From Bos javanicus (Eukaryota > Chordata > Mammalia > Artiodactyla > Bovidae): a stretch of 64,000 nucleotides of DNA. Shown here in pieces: positions 11,369-22,600 of this stretch (positions within the stretch are counted from its first letter, which is position 1; every line of letters begins with the position of its first letter). Location of the stretch: positions 8,494,001-8,558,000 of the forward strand of contig NC_083870.1 of the NCBI RefSeq assembly GCF_032452875.1. Direction: 5' to 3'. A model generated the notes under the pieces. That model saw only the letters and a program-made list of their open reading frames with translations. It did no database searches and was not told where the DNA came from. The position numbers and the translations under genes were made by a program.

Positions 11369-12997
11369 TTAAGACAGTGGGTGACCCAGATTGCCGTAGA
11401 GGTCAGGCCTGCGGTGCTGGAACACAGGCAGTTGTTTGCGCAACTGTTGCAGATAGTTGAGGTCAATTCGGGCAAGGCAAAGGCCTGGTCCTTCAGAGCA
11501 GCGGGCCACCACTGTTCCCCAGGGATCTACCACCATGCTATGGCCATAACTTGCTCTCTTCTCATGGTGGCGTCCACACTGTGCTGCCGCCACTACGTAG
11601 CACTGGGTTTCAATGGCACGGGCCCGCAACAACACCTAGGGATGGAGAAGACAGCTGTTCACTTAAGTACATGTAGCAGCTGGTAGGGAAGTGATAAGCC
11701 ATGGACATTACAGCCCAATCTACCCATTGTGACCATCCTGATAATTGCCTATGAATTATTTACTACTCTGAGAGGCAACAATCTGGGAAAGTGAATTTTC
11801 CCACTAGTTGGGAAGGAGAAAGAAAATCTTTTAACTGGTAGAACCAAGGAAGGAGAATGAAGTAAGAAAAGCCCTTATGTTCCAAAGAAGTATACTCTTA
11901 CCTCCCAATGGGCTGGGCCTGTAACAGATCCAAAAGCCGAAGGGTAGGTAAGTATTTCTGCTCCAGCCTGAACCAATGTCAGAGAAAGTTCAGGGAACCG
12001 CATGTCATAGCAGATAGCTAGACCAATCTGGAATGAAAACCAGCCTATTTAGCCCCCCTGCCCTTATGTCACAGCATTTGGTCATGACCCTGCTACCCCA
12101 CTCCTTAGGGCTTTCTGTCCTTTACCACGTCTTTCAAGGATTCCTGTTCCCTTCCCTCTTGTTCCCCTCCTACCCTCATCCTTTCACAGTGCCCACCTTG
12201 CCTGCTGGTGTGCTGATAGGAGACTCAAGACTGGGCCCAGGTATGGTAGAGTTGCTTTCACGCATAGGCCCCTGTCCTGGAATCTCTACGTCACACAGAT
12301 GCGTCTTCCTGTAGGTGGCCACTACTGACCCTAGAGTAAGAGGGAAAAAAAAATACTCGGTGCTGGTGCCCTAGAAAGCCAGCTTAGATCCTCTACTCCC
12401 AAAGAGGAGATAGCTTATAGACTAGGAACAGAAGTACAAATACCCCCAAAAACCCCTGGCCAAGGAAACAGTTGAGAAAACAGAATTCTGGAGAATCTTA
12501 GGTATAATTGCCTGAGGAGGCAGGCTAAAGAGTCTCACCCATGTTGTTCAGAATCACATGACAGTTGTAGATTTTCTGAGTCTGCTCCCAGTCCTGGCCA
12601 CGCTCATGGAAACCACCCAAGGACAGCCAGAGTCCACATTCCCTGAGGGGGAGGGGACACTGACAACTCTTCTCAAGTTCTACCCTCATATCTGGCAATC
12701 CTAGGACATTACTCAAAAAGAAACTACCTCTCCCTCCCCCTTTCCTTGATACCTGGCAAGCTGGGTATATTCTTCCAAAAGGTTCCCACTCAGTGGCTCA
12801 GACAGGCGGCGTGTCTCTTCAGGGTCCCGTGCAATGAAGTCAAATGCCTCAGGCAGGAAAGCCAGGCAAGCGCCCAGTCTGGCAGCCTCCCGAATCAGCT
12901 CAGCACATGTTTTAAAGTTCTGCTCCTTGTCTGGGGTCGATGTTACCTGGCACACAGCCACCAGGGGCAGTTCCGAGGAAGAAGATGAGGCGGCCAT
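11369..12997 (-). CDS. NIT1: NIT1, deaminated glutathione amidase (nitrilase-like 1)
   Basis: Five coding exons on the minus strand, read from high to low coordinates: 12997-12753 (exon begins 13007), 12642-12539, 12330-12197, 12027-11902 and 11635-11369 (stop TAA 11371-11369). All have GT-AG borders and continuous phase, giving 291 aa, the length of the cytosolic isoform. NIT1 is a carbon-nitrogen hydrolase that repairs the side-product deaminated glutathione. The nitrilase triad is visible: Glu at about 50 (LPEAFDF), Lys at about 125 (TYRKTHLCDV) and nucleophile Cys at about 167 (AICYDMRFPE). The C-terminus QHRRPDLYGNLGHPLS is conserved. An upstream exon encodes the mitochondrial leader (separate entry). 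The gene is head-to-head with PFDN2 and convergent with DEDD. Confidence 0.97.
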
Positions 12998-13274
12998 GGT
13001 TCTGAGTCTGTAAATGGCATAGGCAAGCCTCAGAGTGACTAGCATGGGGAAACCTAAGTTTAAGGATAAGAGGCTAAAATAGGGAGACAGGAAAGCTGGA
13101 CTTTCCTTTAATTTTACTCTTAAAGGGCACAATGACCCATGGCATAATGAGCCACTAATCAAATATTTCTGTGGATGGTTGATGCCCCAGTGTTTCCCAC
13201 CATCCATACGTTTAACAAACATTTACTGAGTATCTATTATGTGCCAGGCAACTGAGCACAGCAAAACAGGTTAC

Positions 13275-13376
13275 CTGGGTGGAGCACAAAGTACTGAAAA
13301 TCGAGGTATCCGGAGTCCAGGACACGAAAGAAGGGACAGGAGTTGGTGAGGAGGCCTGATGATGAAGCCCAGCCTG
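13275..13376 (-). other. NIT1: NIT1 upstream exon encoding the mitochondrial targeting leader
   Basis: On the minus strand a frame starting at about 13372 reads LGFIIRPPHQLLSLLSCPGL and continues with an arginine-rich, acid-free leader to the donor CCACCCAG|GTAACC (13275/13274). It joins in phase to the 13007 exon as ...APPR-LRT-M, matching the human long isoform with one extra residue. Where the human initiator ATG is expected, the genome reads AGG (13375-13373) directly after a polypyrimidine tract and CAG, which looks like a splice acceptor. A start codon split across the junction (AT|G) is therefore likely. See findings. Confidence 0.75.
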
Positions 13377-13899
13377 AAGAAAGTGAGAAATCAGGACACC
13401 AACCCTTCTCTCAAGCAATAAATTTCTAAGATCCCTTGACTTCTCTCTTCATACTGTGAGGCTGAATCAGGACCCTCCCTGCAAAACCTCCCAAATGGTC
13501 AAAACATTCTTTATCATAGGTAATTATGGGCTACCGGAAGAGATCATAAAGTGGGAAGATGGAGGAAAGGCCTTTGATCTCACATTAAATTAAAGCCTTT
13601 TTCCTCAGACAAATATTTCCGCAGTTCAAAAGCCATCTCCGAGTTACTTCTTGGTCTTCCCAGCTTCTCTCCCTGACTGTGCAGCACAGTCAGTTTTATT
13701 GACGCAAAGCATATTTCCCCACCAGAATCTCTGAGGGGAAGTTCACCCTCCCTCGTTTCTCACCACCCAGTGGTGGGCAGGGGGGCACTGGCACCCAGAT
13801 CTCAACCAGCGCCCCACTCTCCAGTTAACCCATTCTTTCCCGCGCCTCCCAGGGGCAGCGTCTCTGTTGCACAAGTTAAAGCAACACAGGTGGAATTCA

Positions 13900-14180
13900 T
13901 CGGGGTGGGCGGGATAGGTAGTAGGTCCTACATCAAGATATGGCCAAAATCATCCGCGGGAACCGAACAAAACTGCGGCCTGGAGGTGGAGGTGCCGGTG
14001 CCAGGGGCGAGTGGGCGGTAACTCCGAGACCGGACGTGACGCAGGGCAGGGGGCTGAGCCGCGAAGGCCGGAAGCCTAGCAGGCGGTGAAGATGGCGGAG
14101 AACGGCGGTCGCGCCGGCAAGAGCAGCGGGAGCGGCACGGGGAAGGGGGCGGTGTCCGCAGAGCAGGTGAGGACCAGGGA
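13900..14180. promoter_or_regulatory. Bidirectional CpG promoter between NIT1 (-) and PFDN2 (+)
   Basis: CpG-rich sequence separates the two divergent genes; the PFDN2 ATG is at 14092 and the NIT1 leader exon lies to the left. The YY1-type motif AAGATGGCGGAG (14089-14100) overlaps the PFDN2 start codon. No TATA box is evident, which fits a housekeeping bidirectional promoter. Confidence 0.65.
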
Positions 14181-17100
14181 ACGTGCAGTAGGGCAAGCTG
14201 GCTGGGTCCAGAGTCGTCGTGAGAGGAGGGGGGTTAGCCTGTGGCTGTGCAGACCTTTACTCCAGTCCCGCATTTGCGTGGCCGTCGAGAGAGGGGAGGG
14301 TCCTTGGAGAAGCTAGCCGAGCCCCCGGGGAGAGAGTAGGCGGATTGGTAGGTGAGAGCCACGCCCCCTCGGAGGGTTGGGTGAGCCTAGGCGAGGGGGA
14401 AGCAGGGGCTGGGAGAATGCCCAGGTCTGAGGAAAAATGGGTGGCCACTTGCCCCCTTTTCCTCCGCACCTTCGAACAGGATATGGCTAGGTGAGGCAGG
14501 TCATGGCGAGTCCTAGGGGATTAGTCGACGAACGGCTAGTGTAGTCTGTTACTTGACTCTGAAGCCACGCTGAAAATCGTCGTCACTGCAGAGCCACGTG
14601 ACTCACAGACTCGAACAGTCTAGTGTTTGATACTGTTTTGAGAGTCATTACTAGATTGAATTTAGACACCAGAAATCCTTTACTAAAAATTCGAGCATGC
14701 ATTTCTCCCAGTGCCTAGCACCGGGAGAACGTTTGATAAGTTAATCAGAAGGCCGTTTGTGGCCTGGGAACCGTGGTTTGCTGATAGTGGGGCTAGTGTT
14801 TGTTACGGGTGGGAAGAAATCCGTGTAAATAGGAAAACGTAATTAAAACAATAGCTCTTTTAATTATAGGTTTGTCTATCAGTTATTTGTTGAACAGTTA
14901 CTATAGGCAGAGGTATTCTGCATAAAGATTTTTAAAACTGACTCCGGCAATCAAAGAGCTTTTAGTCTGGTGAGAAAAATAAGACATACACAAAATGCTA
15001 ATGTGAGGCAGAAGTGTATGTATGAGAGATATGAAGTGTTATGGAATTTTGGGGGAGGGGAGAAGAGTTTTTAGACAACGTATACAAAGTATTTTGCACA
15101 GTGATATAAAACAAAATATACTACTGTGTGTTCAGTTCAGTTCAGTCGCTCAGTCGTGTGACTCTTTGCGACCTCATGGACTGCAGCACGCCAGGCCTCC
15201 CTGTCCATTACCAACTCCCGGAGTTTACTCAGACTCCTGTCCATTGAGTCGGTGATGCCATCCAGCCATCTCATCCTCTGTCATGCCCTTCTCCTCCTGC
15301 CTTCATCTTTCCCAGCATCAGAGTCTTTTCAAATGAGCCAGCTCTTCGCATCAGGTGGCCAAAGTACCTGATGTGCATAATAAATGTTAATTATTTTGTT
15401 TTGTAAAAAAGATAATCTTTCAGCTCAGTTCTAAAGGATGAGAGAAGTTAGTCAAGCAAAGAAGGAACTGGAGGATTTTCTGGGTAGAGGGAATAATGTG
15501 TTTAAAAACACTGTGGCAGTAAACTTCCTGATATGTTTGGGATGCAGATGGACTTCAAGTTTGGAATGGATTACTGCAAGACTTGAAAGTGGAGAAAAGG
15601 GGACAAAAGGGGAATCTTCGATGTCCTTCAGGTTTCTGCCTTGGATGGTGCCTTTAGGGAATGTAGGAAGATGAACAGGTTTGGGGAGAAAATAAGTTTG
15701 AGTTTCTTGTGGGACATACAGGTAGAGACATTTAGTAGATAGTTTGATTCATAATGTCAGGTTACAGAAAGAAATCTGAATTGGAGATACAGAGAATTAT
15801 ACGTTTATGAATGGTAGATAAAGCCATGGTTGTGGGTGAAATCACCTAAGGTTTGTACAGAAAGTGAAGAAGTAGAACAGAGTGAAACCAGTTTTAAGGG
15901 ACGATAGAGAAAAAGAGGCTGTCAGAACAGACTGAAGAATTGTGGTAATTGAGTTCTGAGGCTGTTCCTTGCTTAACATTCTCTGACCTTTGTGTTCCAG
16001 AGAGAACACTGGGTAAAAAATCTGTATCACTGCTTCAAATCTGAGCCATATAGACAGGATGGAGGCAAGTGGCACGTTGTGCTGGGCACTTGACTTGTTT
16101 TATCTTCTGTTACTTAATTACTGCCATTTGAAGTAGCAGTGTTGTCCTCAGAATGTTTGAGTTTCAAAGGCTTTAACTTACTCAGCCTGGGAGAGTTTTT
16201 AATTGAGGGACTTGAGAATCAGACAGACGTATTTTTTCCTGCTTATACCATGATCCTACTAGAGATATTTGAGCTGAACCTGAAGGATTGGATAAATTTG
16301 AACAGATGGCAGTAGAAACAGAATATAGAGAATAGGGTAAGAGGAGATCTAGAGAAAGCATAGATTGACATGAAGTGCAGTGACTACTTTGTTTAGCTAA
16401 ATTATGAGTTATAAGTTAGAGAGGTATAGTCCTTAAAGTATACTGAGTCTTTGCATGGCAAAGAATTCAGGAATTTTTTATGTAAGCAGTGAGGGACTCA
16501 CAGAAGGATATATGTTATATCATTTATTTTTTTATTATTACATAAAATATATATTCATTGTAGAAAACACAAGAAAAAGTACAAGATAAATAAATTACCC
16601 ATGGCCCTACTATCCAGAGATAACTGTTCTTACCATTTTGAAATGTATCATTTGAGAGGTTTTTCCCCTTCTTTTATGTTTTTGTACATGTGTGTTTTAC
16701 ACATTTACATCTTTAATTTTATGTAGTATTCTAAATACAGTTATTTGCTATTTCATAATCTGCTTTTAAGCTTAATACTATATCATGAATATTTTTCTGT
16801 GTCATCCAAGTGCTAGAAGAATTAAATTAGCAACAATGTATAGGATGGATTTGGAGAGTCCAAAAATGGGGAGATAATCTAAAAGATTGTTGCAGTACCT
16901 CAGACAAGAGGTAATGAGGCCTTCAATTGGCATGATCAATGTCAGTAAGCCTAAGAAAAATTGCTGAGGTAGAGGTAAGAAATTTGGCAGTTGATGGGGT
17001 AAGGGTGTGTTCAAAGATGAAACCAGGGTTTCCTAACAGGCTAGAGTTGTGTCATTAGCAGAAAGAGGGGAGACAAGAAGAGGAGCAGTTTAAAATGGAG

Positions 17101-19553
17101 TAAAAGGACTTCCCTGGTGGTCCGGTGGTTAAGACTCTGAGCTTCCAATTCAGGGCGTGCGGGTTTGAACCATAGTCGGGGAACTAGGATCTTACATGCT
17201 GTTTGAGTTGCCAAAATGGGGGGGGAAAAAAAGGAGTAAAAGAAAGTTGAGCTTCGAATGACCTGAGTTTAAGGTATCTGTAGGACACTTAGGTGGAGCT
17301 GTGTTATAATAATAGCAGGTACTGCTTATTGACAATCTGTTGTATGTTGGATAATGTCCTGAGTCCTTGATGTAATTAATGAATCCTCACAACATTGTAC
17401 GAGATAGACACCTCCAATTTTTTGGTGAAAAAACTTAGATTCAAAAAGACATAACTTGGGAATTCTCTGGGTCCAGTGGTTAGGACTTGGTGCTTTCCCT
17501 GCTGTGGCCCAGGTTCGATCCCTGGTCAGGGAACTAAGATTCCACAAGCCTCATGGCATGGTTAAACATTTAAATAAATAAAGTGAATTGGGAGGTGAGG
17601 AGGTGGAGGCAGTGAGTATAGACTCGTCCTAAAAACTTTGATGAAGAGAAAGGATGAGAATCATCATTTGATAAGCTCAGAAAAGTTTTTAGAGTTGAAT
17701 ATGTTTGCCTGGAGAATCCCCATGGACAGAGGCACCTGGCAGGCTATATATATTCCAGGGAATCACAGAGTCAGACGTGACTGTGCAACTAAGCACACAG
17801 CACATGTTAGTCAGAACAGGGGGCACTGAACTAAAAAGAAGATACTAAGTGCAGTGACAGCCCAGAAAATGCTCTTCCAGATGCATCCAGTCATAATTCT
17901 CTACCTCTTTTATTCTTCCATTAAACCCAGGAAGAGTAAATATCATGTAGATAAGACCTTTGGGTGATAAATATGATTATAGATTTTCCCCGTACTTATC
18001 AAAACTATATGGTATCAAACAAAAAAGAAAGAAAACAAAAATAAATCAAATGGAAATAGTTTGACTCATTAAGAGATTATTATGTTACAAGCCAGGGATA
18101 ATACATTAATAGAAAATGAATTCTTAGAGTTAAACCATGGTGAAAGTAGCAGTCCTGCTGTCCACTGTGTTATTTTATCCACCCCCACGTTCCACCAGCC
18201 TTGGTTTCATGATCTGTATTTACAGAAGGTAAAATGTCTTATAATGAAGGTACATGTCTTATAATGTGTTTTGTTGCTTTTGTTGTTTGTTTTAGAATTA
18301 AATGAAATAAAGAGTCCAGCAGAGTACCTGGCACATAGTAGTGCCCCCTTACTGTGCAGACTGTGGTGGAAGGCAGGCAGGTTAGTGTAGGACCGTAAAA
18401 GATACAGGTGTTTTAAAAGAAGGTACAGTTACATATTTTTAAATTTTCAAAGAAGATAATAAAGTTTAGAGGTAGGCGGTATAATGGAAAATAAAGAACA
18501 TAGTATGTGAAAATAGAAAAAGTTTTCTATCAAAAAGTGTAAGAAATTGATAGATGCTTATATGTGAGTGGGCTTCCCTGGTGGCTCAGATGGTAAAGCG
18601 TCTGCCCACAATGCAGGAGACCCGGGTTCGATGCCTGGGTTGGGAAGATCCCCTGGGGAAGGAAATGGCAACCCACTCCAGCACTCTTGCCTAGAAAATT
18701 CCATGGATGGAGGAGCCTGGTGGGCTACAGTCCATGGGGTCACAAAGAGTCAGACACCACTGAGTGACTTCAGTCACACTATATGTGAGTACATACAAGG
18801 AGTTAATATGGGGCTAGGGGATGGCAAGAACTGCTTCCTAGAAGAATCTATGTTGAAACATGAAGAACGAATTAGAGTTAGGCAGAGAAAAATGCGACAA
18901 GAAAGGTTTGGGTAAGTGTACCAGGTAGGGTGTGGATTTTCTGCAGATACCTGAAGGTAAATGATAGGGGAATTGCAAGTGGTTCTGCTGGGCCATGGGC
19001 TTCCCTGGTGGCTCAGACAGCAGCGAATCTGCCTGCAGTGCGGGAGACCTGATAGTGCTGAGTGTGAGCGGTGAGAGGAGGACTGCCTGCAAGAGGCAGC
19101 AAGGACCAGATCTGAAGGACTTTTTTTTCTGCTGTCTTCAGGGGTTTGGGTTTTATCCCATGAGCAGTGGGAATAATGGAAGGTTTAGGCATAGGATGGT
19201 TAGATTTAAATTTAAGGTTACTTGTGCTGAAGTGTGGGGAATGGATTGAAGGAGTCAAGTGTGGAACTCACCTAGGAGGCTCCGTAGTATAAGTGAGAGA
19301 TGATAGTGGATGGATTTGAGGTATTCAGTAGATAGATATGATTTAGAAGTTAATTGAGGGTGGATAGTGAATTGAGGATGATTCCAAGGCTTCTGGAATT
19401 AAGATCTCTTCCTGCTCTAAAAATTACTAAATTAACATAGGTAATATGAGCTACTGTCAGGCACAGTCATGATATTGCTTGTAGCACTGTAAAGTCTTCT
19501 GGTCATCTTGGAGTTTATAGCAACATACAGTAGAAACTATAATAAATGTGCTC

Positions 19554-19604
<51 letters not shown>

Positions 19605-22600
19605 GGCCCCTGCGCAAGGATGACATGCAAATTCGTGAAGTGTTCCATATTTTTACTGCCTTATGATCCAGCAATCCCACTGCTGGGCATTCACACTGAG
19701 GAAACCAGAAGGGAAAGAGACACGTGTACCCCAATGTTCATCGCAGCACTGTTTATAATAGCCAGGACATGGAAGCAACCTAGATGTCCATCAGCAGATG
19801 AATGGATAAGAAAGCTATGGTACATATACACAATGGAGTATTACTCAGCCATTAAAAAGAATACATTTGAATCAGTTCTAATGAGGTGGATGAAACTGGA
19901 GCCTATTATACAGAGTGAAGTAAGCCAGAAGGAAAAACACCAATACAGTATACTAACGCATATATATGGAATTTAGAAAGAGGGTAACAATAACCCTGTG
20001 TACGAGACAGCAAAAGAGACACTGACGTATAGAACAGCCTTTTGGACTCTGTGGGAGAGGGAGAGGGTGGGAAGATTTGGGAGAATGGCATTGAAACATG
20101 TAAAATATCATGTATGAAACGAGATGCCAGTCCAGGGTCGATGCACGATACTGGATGCTTGGGGCTAGTGCACTGGGACGACCCAGAGGGATGGTATGGG
20201 GAGGGAGGAGGGAGGAGGGTTCAGGATGGGGAACACATGTATACCTGTGGTGGATTCATTTTGATATTTGGCAAAACTAATACAATTCTGTAAAGTTTAA
20301 AAAAAAAAAAAAAAGAAACTATAATAATGTTAATACCCTTTTGACTCAGTCTTAGGAGAGTATGATTCAAGAGAAATGACTGTAAAGTTTTTGTGCTGTT
20401 TGTCCAGATATGTAAAATCAGTGCTATTTATTACAGGAAAATTGGAAATAACCTAAATGTCCCAACAAGAGAAGAATGGTTAGATGGTTTATGTATTAAA
20501 AGAAAGTATCGATAAAGTTTAAGTGCTATATAGCCCTTAAAAATTAGAATACCATGTCCTATAGACGAATACATAAAATGTCACATACACACACATATAC
20601 ACACACAGAAGAATATTATTCACCTGTAAAAAAAAAGAAGGAAATTCTGCTATTTGTGACAAAATGAGTGAACCCTGAAGGTATTATGTCCAGTGAAAAT
20701 AAGTCAAAGAAAGACAAGTACTTAATGATCTCGTTTATATGTGGAATAAAAAAAAATTGAACTCATAGAAACAGAGTAGATTGGTGCTTTGGAGCCGGAA
20801 GAGGGGGAATGAGTGAAGGGGGGGTACAAAAGGTAACAAAATTGGAGTTATAACATGAATTAGTTCTGGGGATCTAATGTATACCATGACAACTGTGGTT
20901 AACAATACTGTGTTGTATACTTGAAAGTTGCTATGAGCAGAAATCTTAAAAGTTCCCATCACAGAAGTAACTGTGAGGTGATGGATATATTAACTAATAT
21001 TATTGTGCTAACGTTTTCAAATATATATATAAAATCATAATGTTATATACCTTAAACTTACACAATGCTCTGTGTCAGTTATCTTTGTTTTGGGGAGGGG
21101 AGCATTGTGTGTCTTGTGGGAGCTTAGTTCCCCAAACAGGGATCGAACCCAGGACTCCTGCAGTGGAAGCTGGGTCCTAACCACTGGTTTGCCAGGGAAG
21201 TCCCCTATCAATTATATCTGAAGAAAACTGGGAACTAACAAACAAAAAAAGATGATCATGTCCTCTGTAAAATTATTTCTACATGCCAGTTATGAGAATG
21301 TGAGTGCTCTACTGTATAGCTGTCAGGCTTGAAGTTAATTTAGAATAGGAACAGTAGGGACTTCCTGGTGATCCAGTGGTTTGCACTCTGCCTTTGCATT
21401 ACAGGGGTTGGGGGTTCGATTCCTGATCAGGAAACTAAGATCCTGCTACACCTCACGGCCAAAAAAAGGAAAAAGAGTTGGTATTTTAATTGGATTCTTT
21501 TTCAGGAGGAGTGTTTATGTGTGAGATGATTTAATAGGGCTGAGGGAGTCAACAGTGGCCTGGCCATCTCTGCTTATTACAGGGTTGTTAAGTGTAGGGT
21601 TGAAATATAGCATTGTTAATCAGCAAGAATGTTTGAAGAAAAGTTGGAATTTTAAAAAATTTCTTTGCCTTTAGTGGTGTTAAACTGGTGGTTGAAAAGT
21701 AGATTCCTACTAATTATTATACTAAAGAAAATAATTTCAGGTCTCAGAAATTTTAGACATTTAAGCTGATTTCATTAATGTGTGTTAAATACAACATATA
21801 TCCAGAAGAATGGATGTCATTCAGATTCTAGGAGGGCATCTGGAATCTAGCTTAGTTGTGAAATTTTCTTAGATGAAAGTATTTTGAGGTTACGTTGACA
21901 GTGGAGAAAATGCTAATTATAAATGGAATAGTTTCGATTATAGGCAATGAAAATGAAGGAAAAACAGCTTGTAGATGAGTGAGATTTCCAACGCATCTGC
22001 TGAAATGAATGGATGAAGCAGATTGAGATGAAAGGATGGTTGGGAGAGGGAAACAAGCTGCTGGAATGACAAGTTCCTCGTCAAATTTATTCCTTCATTT
22101 ATTGGGCCTTAGAAGGGATGCAGAGGTGGTACAGGACAGCATATTAGCTGTATATGCATCTTGCAGAGAGAGAGCTAGAAATAAGGGATCCTAGTAAAGA
22201 TGAGGTGCTTAGTCATCGATGCAGTGAGAATGGAGATGATGGAAGTGACCGTGAGAGATTTGGTAATGGTTTGAATGAGTGGGCCTGTTGCTCTCAGCGG
22301 ACCATGAGGGTCCAAGGGACACTCCATTTGGAGAGAGGTCATGATGGTAATTAATGTACTTCACTGCTTACAAAACTGTCCACATTCATTCATTCATGTG
22401 ATACAACAGCGCTGTGAAGTAGGTATCACCTGCATATCACAGGTAAGAAAACTAAGGCTCAGAGAGATTAACCCAGTGGTTTTCAGTTCTGGCTGCACCT
22501 CAGAATTTCATGGGAGATCTTCTCTGAAATACTGAGGCCCAGAGCCTCACTCCCAGTGACTGGGTAGCTGCTCTGAGGTTCCACTATTCATGCTTTAAAA

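Noticed and set aside
17106..17225. tRNA-like A/B boxes (also in the other CHR and Bov-tA copies)
   Set aside because: They are SINE heads with diverged cloverleaf sequence, not tRNA genes.
19548..19654. Functional U6 snRNA gene
   Set aside because: No upstream Pol III promoter elements, and the copy is inside a retrotransposed unit with a poly(A) tail and target-site duplication.
19620..19976. 118-codon open frame
   Set aside because: It is the L1 ORF2 C-terminus in the U6-L1 chimera, not a host gene.
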